From positions 62,001 through 126,000 of the forward strand of contig JADJVG010000006.1 of NCBI GenBank assembly GCA_016716675.1: a stretch of DNA of 64,000 nucleotides, written 5' to 3'. The position numbers and the translations under genes are program-made. Under the pieces are notes generated by a model. It was not told the origin of the DNA, made no database searches, and was given only the letters and a program-made list of their open reading frames with translations. The DNA is from Hyphomicrobium sp. Lineage in GTDB: Bacteria; Pseudomonadota; Alphaproteobacteria; Rhizobiales; Hyphomicrobiaceae. Within the stretch, counting starts at the first letter, position 1; each line of letters starts with the position of its first letter. Below are positions 7,953-15,597 of the stretch, piece by piece.

Positions 7953-9083
7953 TTACTCAGCCGCCTCGACGAACGGCCGCTTGGTCAGGCCCAATTGGCG
8001 TTTGGCTTCCTCGCGCAAAAGGTCGATCGGCTTCAATTTCCCTTCCGCTTCGAAGTGCCAGTAGGTCCAGCCATTGCAGGCGGCCTTCCCCTGCACGATG
8101 GCGCCGAGGCGGTGGATCGAGGCCTGGTTGCCGTCGTGCGTCAGCGTGCCGTCGGCCTTCACTTCGGCGCGCACTTTGCGGCGCATATCGAACAGTTTCT
8201 GGCCTGGTTCGAGGATGCCAAGTTCGATGATCGTGCCGAAGGGCACGCGAGGTTCGGTGCGCTTCGAGGGCAACGTTTCATTGGCATGCGGGGCCAGCGG
8301 CTGCACGCGCGCAATGCGTTCCTCGGCGGCCTTGGCATAATCGGGATCGCGTTCGATGCCGATGAAGCGCCGGCCGAGCCGCTTGGCGACGGCGCCCGTC
8401 GTGCCGGTGCCGAAGAACGGGTCGAGCACCACATCACCGGGGTTTGTGCAGCCGATCAGGATGCGATGCAGAAGCGCTTCCGGCTTCTGCGTCGGATGCG
8501 CCTTGCGGCCACCGTCGTCCTTTAAACGCTCCGGCCCCGAGCAGATCGGGAACAGCCAATCGGAGCGCATCTGCAAGTCGTCGTTCGAGGCTTTCAGGCT
8601 CTCGTAGTTGAAGGTCACGCGCGATTTCCGGTTCTGGCCCGCCCAGATCAGTGTTTCGTGGGCATTTGTGAAGCGTTTGCCGCGGAAATTCGGCATTGGA
8701 TTGACCTTCCGCCAGATCACATCGTTCTGCACCCAGAAGCCGAGATCCTGGATGGCAACGCCGAGCCGGAAGATGTTGTGGTACGAGCCGATGACCCACA
8801 AGGCGCCGTCGGGCTTCAGGATGCGCCGACACTCGCTCAGCCACTCGTGGCAGAATTTGTCGTAGGCAGCGAAGTCGTGGAACTTGTCCCAGGCATCGTC
8901 AACGCCATCGACGCGGGTGTTGTTGGGTCGCAGAAGATCGCCACCAAGCTGCAAGTTGTAGGGAGGGTCTGCAAACACCAGATCGACGCTGGTGCTTGGA
9001 ATTTTGCGCAGTTCCTTGAGGCAATCGCCGACGCGAATGGAACCTGCGGGCGCGCGAACGCCCTTGCCTGACTTCACGCTCAT
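7953..9083 (-). CDS. ccrM: CcrM-like DNA adenine methyltransferase (GANTC)
   Basis: 376 residues, close to Caulobacter CcrM. The order is that of beta-class N6-adenine methylases: D-P-P-Y at residues 39-42, then the AdoMet-binding D-P-F-F-G-T-G-T-T-G near residue 230. The C-terminal part from about 290 (G-T-I-I-E-L-G-I-L-E-P-G-Q) is the RAMA-type domain that CcrM needs for DNA binding. The known family methylates GANTC, coupling methylation state to the cell cycle; specificity here is inferred. I take ATG 9083; an ATG at 9134 would add 17 residues unlike the family. Five GANTC sites sit 70-150 bp upstream, and a strong terminator follows the gene. Confidence 0.94.
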   Translation of the reverse strand: MSVKSGKGVRAPAGSIRVGDCLKELRKIPSTSVDLVFADPPYNLQLGGDLLRPNNTRVDGVDDAWDKFHDFAAYDKFCHEWLSECRRILKPDGALWVIGSYHNIFRLGVAIQDLGFWVQNDVIWRKVNPMPNFRGKRFTNAHETLIWAGQNRKSRVTFNYESLKASNDDLQMRSDWLFPICSGPERLKDDGGRKAHPTQKPEALLHRILIGCTNPGDVVLDPFFGTGTTGAVAKRLGRRFIGIERDPDYAKAAEERIARVQPLAPHANETLPSKRTEPRVPFGTIIELGILEPGQKLFDMRRKVRAEVKADGTLTHDGNQASIHRLGAIVQGKAACNGWTYWHFEAEGKLKPIDLLREEAKRQLGLTKRPFVEAAE

Positions 9084-9529
9084 GATAACGCAACTCGCAA
9101 CTGAACTTGACGCGGAAGGATGACTTCCAGGCACGCAACACCACGTGCTGAGACTCCCTTTATAGAATCGCGGGAGTCCTGTGTAGGGCTGATGCGGGTA
9201 TTCGAGTCCAAAGCGCGATATTTATTTTCGATTCGATCAGCAACTCGACCACCGGGTTGGATCGCTCAGCCGGCTGCACGATCGCGCCATGCTGGCACTG
9301 ATGCCGTTAGTGGTGCTCGTAATAAACTCCTTCAACGGTTTCGTGCACGGAGTGTATTAACGTCGGCAAAACTTCGATTTTATATAGATTATTGACTTCT
9401 CGCGCTGACCATGTGTTGCAGTTTAACCCGAGGATTGTCAGTCCTTTAACTGACTGAGTTGCGCATGTTGTTAAGGCTCGGCCGCTTATTTTGGCGATAT
9501 GGGTCCGTAACGTGCGTCGAGGTTTTCTT
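9084..9529. other. Intergenic region between divergent ccrM and TadG-like genes
   Basis: About 446 bp without a gene. It contains the GANTC cluster (9152-9234) and, nearer the TadG-like gene, an inverted repeat GTCAGT/ACTGAC (9437-9442 with 9449-9454, 6-nt loop). The stretch 9300-9420 is noticeably AT-richer than its surroundings, as expected for a promoter, but I cannot assign -35/-10 boxes with confidence. Confidence 0.5.
9152..9234 (-). promoter_or_regulatory. Cluster of five GANTC sites upstream of ccrM
   Basis: GANTC sites at 9152-9156, 9165-9169, 9174-9178, 9204-9208 and 9230-9234, in the 446-bp region between ccrM and the divergent TadG-like gene. No further GANTC site is apparent in the rest of that region. 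In Caulobacter the ccrM promoter region carries GANTC sites and is shut off by methylation; the same autoregulation is an inference here. Confidence 0.6.
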
Positions 9530-10927
9530 ATGCGTTCAAAATTCTTGCCGGTGGTGGCATTTGGAAAAGATGACAAGGGCGGCATCGCCATCCTCTTTGG
9601 TATATCCCTCTGCCTCCTCATGGGTTTTGGCGCTCTCGCCATTGATTTCGCGCGCGGACAGAGCACCAAAAGTTCGTTGCAGCAGGACCTTGATGCGACG
9701 CTTCTCTATGTCGGTTCGGAGCTGACTAGGTCGACCCAAATCACCGATGCGCAAGCCATGGCGCAAACCTATTTCGATGGTCTTCGCCGGCAGCGGCAGG
9801 CCATTGGCGATGTGAAATTGGTGCTCGTGCAGCCTGACGCAACGTCGTTTCAGGCCACTGCCGACGCCAAGGTTCCAACGATGTTGATGGGTATCTTCGG
9901 CGTCAGTATGCTCGATGTGCAGGTAGCTTCCGAAGCTCAGGTCGGTCAGCAGCCGGTCGAGTTTGCGCTGGTGCTCGACAACACGCTGTCCATGGAGGGC
10001 AGCAAGTTGACGGCGCTGAAATCGGCAGCAAACTCTTTGGTCGATGCGATCTACCAGGGTCTTAATGCCGACCAGTTCGTCAAGGTCAGCGTCGTGCCGT
10101 TCGCCGAATACGTGAATGTCGGTCAGGCCAATCGCAATGCGGCGTGGATGTCGGTGCCGATCGATACGTCAACAACAACCAACGTCTGTCAGGACGTGCG
10201 GGAGGCGACGGTCGTGCCCGGCAGCTGCCATGATGTCAGCTACACCTATACGCAGGACGGCCAGCAGAAGACCGCCACCACACAGCAGTGCGAATACACG
10301 TATGGTCCGCCGGTCAATCAATGCTCGGACGTCACGACGACCGAGACGTGGAACGGCTGCGCCGGATCGCGTGACTACCCGCTCAACGTCAAGGATGAGA
10401 ACTATTCGGTGCGCGTCCCGGGCGTGATGAACGTCTGGTGCCCAAATGCGATCACGCCTATGTCGAACCAGAAGGACACGGCAAAGGCTGCAATCGACGC
10501 GATGTATGCGACCGGTAACACGTACATTCCGGCTGGCTTGATGTGGGGCTGGGCAACGCTTACCAGCCAGGCACCGTTCGAAGAGGCCCAGGATACGGTG
10601 AACGGCAAGAGCGTTCGCAAGATCATGGTGCTCATGACGGACGGGTTCAACACGATCTCGCCGACGTTGCCCTACAACGGCTACCACTGGGGCTACGATA
10701 CCGCCAAGGCGAACGAGTACACGACCGAGCTGTGCACCAACGCCAAGGCCGCGAACATCGAGATCTACACCATTGCCTTCGAAGTCACTGACGAGACGAT
10801 CAAGTCGGTTCTCCAAGGCTGTGCTTCCGACTCGGGCAACTATCACGATGCGGCCGATGCATCGCAACTTGAGGAAGCGTTCGAAAAGATCGCCGCCGAC
10901 TTCTCGCCGTTGCGTCTGTCTCGCTAG
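9530..10927 (+). CDS. TadG-like pilus-assembly protein with VWA domain
   Basis: 465 residues. The N-terminus is Tad-type: a short basic segment, D-D-K-G-G-I-A-I-L-F-G and a membrane helix at about 18-38. A von Willebrand A domain begins near residue 143, with the metal-site motif D150-N-T-L-S154 and later M-V-L-M-T-D-G-F-N-T. Between them sits a cysteine-rich insertion (about 188-285). TadG-like proteins are minor or accessory proteins of Flp pili anchored in the cell envelope. No other tad gene is in the window, so its partners are elsewhere. Start: ATG 9530 has GAGG 7 nt upstream; ATG 9491 lacks such a site. Confidence 0.85.
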   Translation: MRSKFLPVVAFGKDDKGGIAILFGISLCLLMGFGALAIDFARGQSTKSSLQQDLDATLLYVGSELTRSTQITDAQAMAQTYFDGLRRQRQAIGDVKLVLVQPDATSFQATADAKVPTMLMGIFGVSMLDVQVASEAQVGQQPVEFALVLDNTLSMEGSKLTALKSAANSLVDAIYQGLNADQFVKVSVVPFAEYVNVGQANRNAAWMSVPIDTSTTTNVCQDVREATVVPGSCHDVSYTYTQDGQQKTATTQQCEYTYGPPVNQCSDVTTTETWNGCAGSRDYPLNVKDENYSVRVPGVMNVWCPNAITPMSNQKDTAKAAIDAMYATGNTYIPAGLMWGWATLTSQAPFEEAQDTVNGKSVRKIMVLMTDGFNTISPTLPYNGYHWGYDTAKANEYTTELCTNAKAANIEIYTIAFEVTDETIKSVLQGCASDSGNYHDAADASQLEEAFEKIAADFSPLRLSR

Positions 10928-10935
10928 GGAACTGC

Positions 10936-11604
10936 CTAAAGCAGCCCGAGCGCCAGTTGCACGGGTTTGAAGGAGCGGCGATGCAAGGCGCACACGCCGA
11001 GCCGTGCAATGGCAGCCTGATGTTCCGGCGTGCCGTAACCCTTGTGGCGTTCGAAGCCATAGCCTGGATACTCACGCGCCAGCGCAATCATGATGCGGTC
11101 GCGCGTGACCTTGGCGATGATCGACGCCGCCGCAATCGACAGGCACTTGGCGTCGCCTTTGACGATGGTGCGTGTCTCGATGCTGATGCGCGGCGCTTTG
11201 TTGCCATCGATGAGCACCAGACGCGGCTTTGATTTCAAGGCCGCAACGGCTTCGCCCATGGCCCACAGCGTTGCGCCGAGAATGTTGTCGCGGTCGATGC
11301 GGTCCAGTTCGGCGATACCGACGCCGACGTCGGCGACCTTCATGATGCGGTTGTAGAGAAACGCGCGGCCATCTTCGTCCATGGCCTTGCTGTCGTCGAT
11401 GTTGTCGGGAATGCGCGCCGGATCGAGAATGACGGCGGCGGCGACCACCGGGCCTGCCCAGGGTCCGCGCCCCGCCTCATCGACACCGGCAACCGGCGCC
11501 ATACCGAGCTGCAGCTCAGCGGCTTCGAGTTCGAACGTCGGTTTGATGCGCGAATCGGCGATCTTCATGGTGGCCATGATTGCTGCCGCTTCGTGCGCTG
11601 TCAA
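10936..11604 (-). CDS. rnhB: Ribonuclease HII
   Basis: Cleaves RNA in RNA-DNA hybrids, including single ribonucleotides misincorporated into DNA. 222 residues with the family motif V-D-E-A-G-R-G-P-W-A-G-P-V-V-A-A-A-V (acidic D42, E43), I-D-G-N and the later A-A-S-I-I-A-K-V-T-R-D-R. The frame can start at TTG 11604, which overlaps the upstream stop codon (TTGA), or at ATG 11577; the core begins at about residue 33, so both are possible. It follows the radical SAM gene without a gap, so both are likely in one transcript and would share its SOS-type promoter. Confidence 0.95.
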   Translation of the reverse strand: MTAHEAAAIMATMKIADSRIKPTFELEAAELQLGMAPVAGVDEAGRGPWAGPVVAAAVILDPARIPDNIDDSKAMDEDGRAFLYNRIMKVADVGVGIAELDRIDRDNILGATLWAMGEAVAALKSKPRLVLIDGNKAPRISIETRTIVKGDAKCLSIAAASIIAKVTRDRIMIALAREYPGYGFERHKGYGTPEHQAAIARLGVCALHRRSFKPVQLALGLL

Positions 11605-12770
11605 AACAGCGTCAATTGTTGTCCCCTGACGGCAGGCCGCACGAACAGGTCGGTGCGCAGACCCAGGCGCTCGTCTTGAAGACCAAGCCGCCGCCGCGCG
11701 AGCTTGAAACGGCTAGCAATCTGATCGGCATAGGGTCCGCTGCCGCGCTGGCGCTGGCCGAAGGTTGCGGTGTAATCCTTGCCGCCGTGCATCGATTGCA
11801 GCAAACCGATCACCCGCTTGGCGCGATCAGGGAATTCCTCCGCCAGCCACTCGCGGAACAGGTCTTTGATTTCGAGCGGCAGGCGCAGCAGCACATATCC
11901 CGCGTCGCGGGCGCCAGCGTCGCGCGCCGCCGTCAGGATACCCTCGATTTCATGGTCGTTGAGGCCCGGTATGATGGGCGCGACCATGACGGTGACGGCA
12001 ATGCCGGCTTCACTCAGTTGTCGTATGGCGTCCAGTCGTCGCGTTGGCGTTGCAGCGCGCGGTTCCATGGCGCGCGCCACATACCGATCGAGTGTCGTCA
12101 CCGACAGCGCGACTTTGGCCAGGCCTTTGGCGGCCATCGGCGCCAAGATATCGATGTCTCGGGTGACGAGCGCCGATTTGGTGACGATGCCGACCGGGTG
12201 ATTGGCCGCCGCCAAGACCTCCAGGATGTTGCGTGTTAAACGGCGCTCGCGCTCGATCGGCTGATAGGGATCGGTGTTGGCGCCAAGCGCGATGGTTTGG
12301 GGTGTGTAGCGCGGGTTTGCCAGTTCGGCGCGCAGCAATTCTGCGGCGTTCGACTTGGCATAGAGGATGGTTTCGAAGTCGAGCCCCGCCGAGTGCCCGA
12401 GATAGCAATGCGATGGGCGCGCGTAGCAATAGATGCAGCCGTGTTCGCAGCCGCGATAGGGATTGATCGACCGGTCAAATGAAATGTCGGGACTGTCGTT
12501 GCGTGTGATGATCGACTTGGCCGCGTCTTCCCGCACATCGGTCTTGAAGGCGTCGAGCTCGGCAAGGCTATCCCAGCCGTCGTCGGCTGCTTCAACGCGG
12601 TCGCTCTCGAAACGGCCCGTCACGTTCGAGCGTGCGCCCCGCCCGCGCCTGCGGTCTGCTGCAACGACGGCAGAGGCGGCCGCGTCCGGGCGGTCCACCC
12701 AGCCGTCGTCCTGGTCGATTTCGTAGTGTTCCGCGGCCTGCAGGGCCTGATGTGACGATTGTCCGGTCAT
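11601..12770 (-). CDS. PA0069-family radical SAM protein (spore photoproduct lyase-like)
   Basis: 389 residues. After a poorly conserved 90-residue N-terminus comes the radical SAM iron-sulfur motif C108-x3-C112-x2-C115 in C-E-H-G-C-I-Y-C-Y, then a TIM-barrel-like region with A-L-G-A-N-T-D-P-Y-Q-P-I-E and A-L-S-V-T-T-L-D. COG1533 members are annotated as DNA repair photolyases by similarity to SplB, but the reaction of the PA0069 branch is not established as far as I know. A perfect GTTC-N7-GTTC box 25 bp upstream and overlap with rnhB support a DNA-damage role. Confidence 0.9.
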   Translation of the reverse strand: MTGQSSHQALQAAEHYEIDQDDGWVDRPDAAASAVVAADRRRGRGARSNVTGRFESDRVEAADDGWDSLAELDAFKTDVREDAAKSIITRNDSPDISFDRSINPYRGCEHGCIYCYARPSHCYLGHSAGLDFETILYAKSNAAELLRAELANPRYTPQTIALGANTDPYQPIERERRLTRNILEVLAAANHPVGIVTKSALVTRDIDILAPMAAKGLAKVALSVTTLDRYVARAMEPRAATPTRRLDAIRQLSEAGIAVTVMVAPIIPGLNDHEIEGILTAARDAGARDAGYVLLRLPLEIKDLFREWLAEEFPDRAKRVIGLLQSMHGGKDYTATFGQRQRGSGPYADQIASRFKLARRRLGLQDERLGLRTDLFVRPAVRGQQLTLF

Positions 12771-12794
12771 GAAGGAACACTAGCGCGCTCATTA

Positions 12795-12809
12795 GAACAA
12801 ATCAAGAAC
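12795..12809 (-). promoter_or_regulatory. Probable LexA (SOS) box, GTTC-N7-GTTC
   Basis: On the minus strand the sequence reads GTTC, seven bases TTGATTT, GTTC, 25 bp before the ATG of the radical SAM gene. The direct repeat GTTC-N7-GTTC is the published LexA operator form of alphaproteobacteria (Rhodobacter, Rhizobium), and the T-rich spacer also fits. Operator function is inferred. Confidence 0.65.
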
Positions 12810-12897
12810 AATAAGACTTTGAACGCAGTGCGCATATGCCTGTTGTGTGGCGCCCGCGGTTATGACGAATTAGGGCACCACGCGAGGATTTGCGGTC

Positions 12898-13605
12898 ATG
12901 ATCTCCGTTGTTATTCCGGCCCTCAACGCCGAACGCCATCTGCCGGCTGCGCTGACTGCGCTGGTGCCGGCGGCGGTCAATGGCATCGTTCGCGAAGTGA
13001 TCGTCGTCGATGGTGGATCAACCGATCATACGCGCCGGATTGCCGACCTTTCCGGCGCCGACGTCATCGGCTGCGATCCAGGCCGTGGGCTGCAACTAGC
13101 GCAGGGCGCCGCGCGTGCCCGCTTCCCGTGGCTGCTGTTTCTGCATGCCGATACCGTGCTCGAAGACGGCTGGGAGCGTGAAGCCGCTAATTTCATGCAT
13201 CGCGTCGATATCGGGGAGCGTCCGCGCGCCGCTGCCGCATTCCGTTTCAAGCTTGACGATAAGGGGCTGGCGCCGCGCCTGCTCGAAGGAATCGTGCGGG
13301 CGCGCTGCTCGGTGTTGAGGCTGCCGTACGGCGATCAGGGCTTGTTGATCTCGCGGCGGTTATTCGATGAGGTCGGCGGTTACAAAGCGCTGCCGATCAT
13401 GGAAGACGTCGACATCGTGCGCCGCCTTGGCCGCAAGCGGATTGCTGTCTTGAATGCCGACGCCACGACCTCGGCGGAGCGGTATCGCCGCGAAGGGTAT
13501 GTGGCGCGCACCGTGCGCAATCAGACGTGCCTGGCGCTGTTTCATGCGGGGCTGCCGATCACCACGATCTCACGTCTTTATGGCAACGCGAAACCGGCGC
13601 GCTAA
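12898..13605 (+). CDS. Family 2 glycosyltransferase, TIGR04283 type
   Basis: 235 residues of the GT-A fold: I-S-V-V-I-P-A-L-N-A-E at the N-terminus, V-I-V-V-D-G-G-S-T-D (nucleotide-binding), the metal motif in L-H-A-D-T and the later M-E-D-V-D-I-V-R-R-L. TIGR04283 is the glycosyltransferase linked to arsenosugar biosynthesis in many bacteria, usually with TIGR04282 as here; no ArsM or ArsS gene is in the window, so the arsenosugar link is only by family. GAGGA lies 9 nt before the ATG. It is followed directly, without a single spacer base, by the TIGR04282 gene. Confidence 0.87.
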   Translation: MISVVIPALNAERHLPAALTALVPAAVNGIVREVIVVDGGSTDHTRRIADLSGADVIGCDPGRGLQLAQGAARARFPWLLFLHADTVLEDGWEREAANFMHRVDIGERPRAAAAFRFKLDDKGLAPRLLEGIVRARCSVLRLPYGDQGLLISRRLFDEVGGYKALPIMEDVDIVRRLGRKRIAVLNADATTSAERYRREGYVARTVRNQTCLALFHAGLPITTISRLYGNAKPAR

Positions 13606-14301
13606 ATGCTTTTCTGCGGCCCGAAAAAGCGGGGCGGTTTGAAGTCGCGTGCACAGCGCGCCCATGCGCCGCGCCCGTATGCGCCGCGTCTGGTCATCAT
13701 GGTCAAGGAACCGGTTGCCGGTCGCGTTAAAACGCGGCTCGCGCGCGGCATCGGGACGGCATCCGCAACCGGCGTCTACCGCGCCATGCAAGCTTCAGTC
13801 GTTGCGCGGCTTGCCAGCGACCGGCGCTGGCAGACCATTCTGGCGGTCAGCCCCGACACCGCGCTGCGCAGTCCGATGCTGCCGGAACGCGGCGTGCGCT
13901 CGGCCCAGGGCGGCGGCGATCTGGGAGACAGGCTGCAGCGTCTGGCCGATACGCAACCAAGCGGACCTGTGGTGATCATCGGCACCGATATTCCGGCGAT
14001 CACCTCTGCCGATATTGCCGCTGCGTTTCGCGCGCTCGGTTCGCACGACGCCGTGTTCGGCCCGTCGTCCGATGGCGGCTACTGGCTTGTTGGGCTGAAG
14101 CGTTTTCCGCGTGCGGCCAACGTTTTCGCAAATGTCCGCTGGTCCACCGCCGACGCGCTTGCCGACACGCGCGCCAACCTGATTGGCCGCCGCACGGCAC
14201 TGCTGCGCGTCTACGATGATATCGACACAGGAGACGATTTGGCCGCACAGCGAGCGCTGATCGGCAGACGTATCCTGCCACGCGCGGCACGATCGCGTTA
14301 G
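13606..14301 (+). CDS. TIGR04282-family (DUF2064) transferase
   Basis: 231 residues. The domain starts at about residue 28: L-V-I-M-V-K-E-P-V-A-G-R-V-K-T-R-L, then G-D-L-G-D-R-L, I-G-T-D-I-P and P-S-S-D-G-G-Y-W-L-V-G-L. This is the nucleotidyltransferase-like DUF2064 family, named arsenosugar biosynthesis glycosyltransferase in TIGR04282. The start ATG directly follows the TAA of the TIGR04283 gene, so the pair is translated from one message and probably works in one pathway. It converges on moaB with a 4-bp overlap of 3' ends. Confidence 0.87.
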   Translation: MLFCGPKKRGGLKSRAQRAHAPRPYAPRLVIMVKEPVAGRVKTRLARGIGTASATGVYRAMQASVVARLASDRRWQTILAVSPDTALRSPMLPERGVRSAQGGGDLGDRLQRLADTQPSGPVVIIGTDIPAITSADIAAAFRALGSHDAVFGPSSDGGYWLVGLKRFPRAANVFANVRWSTADALADTRANLIGRRTALLRVYDDIDTGDDLAAQRALIGRRILPRAARSR

Positions 14302-14840
14302 ACGTCGCGCTTGTGTTCTTCGAGGCGCGGCAGAATCTCGACCAGATTGCAGGGCCGGTGGCGCGCATCGAGCTGGTATTTGAGAATACCGTCCCACGCA
14401 TCACGGCAAGCGTTCGGCGATCCCGGAAGACAGAAAATGTAGGTGCCGCCGGCAACCCCCGCACAGGCGCGCGATTGCATCGTCGAGGTCGCAATCTTTT
14501 GATACGAGATCATATGAAAGAGGATCGAAAAACCGTCGATGTCTTTTTCAAACAGCGGGCGGACCGCTTCCGGCGTGACGTCGCGGCCGGTGAACCCTGT
14601 GCCGCCTGTCGTGATCACGCAATCGATGTTGCGATCGCTGATCCAGCGCTGGACGGTCGCGCGGATCGCCGTCACGTCATCCTTGACGATGGCGCGCTCG
14701 GCGACTTCGTGACCTGCGAGCGTTATCAATTCGACCAGCAGGTTGCCGGACTTGTCGTCCTCGGCGGTGCGCGTGTCCGACATTGTAAGAAGTGCGATAC
14801 GGATCGCGATGAATGCGCGGCTTTGATCAATGCCTGCCAT
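14298..14840 (-). CDS. moaB: Molybdenum cofactor biosynthesis protein B
   Basis: 180 residues of the MoaB/MogA fold: A-L-L-T-M-S-D-T-R near the start, the molybdopterin-binding T-T-G-G-T-G-F-T-G-R-D-V-T-P-E-A-V, and L-P-G-S-P-N-A-C. It adenylylates molybdopterin or acts in its assembly; MoaB and MogA cannot be separated safely by eye. It matches the presence of MobA and MobB later in the window. Its 5' region holds two hairpins. Confidence 0.92.
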   Translation of the reverse strand: MAGIDQSRAFIAIRIALLTMSDTRTAEDDKSGNLLVELITLAGHEVAERAIVKDDVTAIRATVQRWISDRNIDCVITTGGTGFTGRDVTPEAVRPLFEKDIDGFSILFHMISYQKIATSTMQSRACAGVAGGTYIFCLPGSPNACRDAWDGILKYQLDARHRPCNLVEILPRLEEHKRDV

Positions 14841-14849
14841 GCGTAGTGT

Positions 14850-14895
14850 CCCCTGCTGACAACAGGGGCAGAGTCTGGCGTGTCTGAGGCCAGAC
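14850..14895. other. Two hairpins in the moaB leader
   Basis: CCCCTG/CAGGGG (14850-14855 with 14863-14868) and GTCTGGC/GCCAGAC (14873-14879 with 14889-14895). They fill most of the 89-bp gap between the GyrI-like gene and moaB. Without a T-run they do not look like an ordinary terminator; they could shape the moaB leader. Confidence 0.4.
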
Positions 14896-14929
14896 GTCCA
14901 GGGGCGCTGGCGTTAAAGATTGCGCTCGG

Positions 14930-15436
14930 TCAAGCGGCTTCTTGATCACGGCTGGAGCGTTGAGCGGCCACCGGCACGCACACGTCGGCGCGCAGCTTGG
15001 CATCGTCGGTGCGGCGCGGGTCATCGAGATAAATTGTCACGATCGGGCGGCGCTCATCGAGTTTGAGGTCCCGCGGGGCCTCGAATTCGGCGTGCAGACC
15101 GCTGACGATTGCGCGAAGGCTGTCATAGCTCGTCGCCTGGCGCATGCGCGTATATGAGCCACCCGGCAACGTGATCAGGCCGAGTTCGCGCAGCGCGCGT
15201 TCTTCGATCAGCGGGTTGGCCTCGATGCACGCGTCATAGCGGCACTTGTCATGGCCGACCCGCTCGGGGTTGTCGCGCGCCAAACCATAGCCGCGTCCGG
15301 CGGGCGAACCGAGACCGCATTTGTCGTGCCATGCGAGCAGCCGGGACCATGCGTCCGGTATCGACGTTTCATAGGGCCCAGTGGCGCGCAGATATACGAG
15401 CCGCGTGGGGCGAAGATAAACCAGTCCGCTGTTCAT
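14930..15436 (-). CDS. GyrI-like (AraC effector-binding type) small-molecule-binding protein
   Basis: 168 residues beginning near M-N-S-G-L-V-Y-L-R-P. The GyrI-like fold is indicated by V-Y-L-R-A-T-G-P-Y, the central Y-G-L-A-R-D-N-P and R-Y-D-A-C-I, the repeated halves, and P-I-V-T-I-Y-L-D-D-P-R near the end followed by A-D-V-C-V-P-V. There is no helix-turn-helix, so it is the stand-alone ligand-binding form. Ligand and role unknown. An upstream ATG at 15481 would add 15 residues without a better ribosome site. Confidence 0.8.
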   Translation of the reverse strand: MNSGLVYLRPTRLVYLRATGPYETSIPDAWSRLLAWHDKCGLGSPAGRGYGLARDNPERVGHDKCRYDACIEANPLIEERALRELGLITLPGGSYTRMRQATSYDSLRAIVSGLHAEFEAPRDLKLDERRPIVTIYLDDPRRTDDAKLRADVCVPVAAQRSSRDQEAA

Positions 15437-15597
15437 AGGTATCGTACTCGTCGTTGCGACTGCGCTTGCTGTGAACGACAAGCCTACGTGGCCGGTCCCA
15501 GCGAACGCTTAAGTGATTAGATAAAATTCGAACGGATTGGTGCGCAGGGGTGCGCAAGTTTGATCAGAGTGGCGGCAGGGTAAACTTCGAATAAAGT

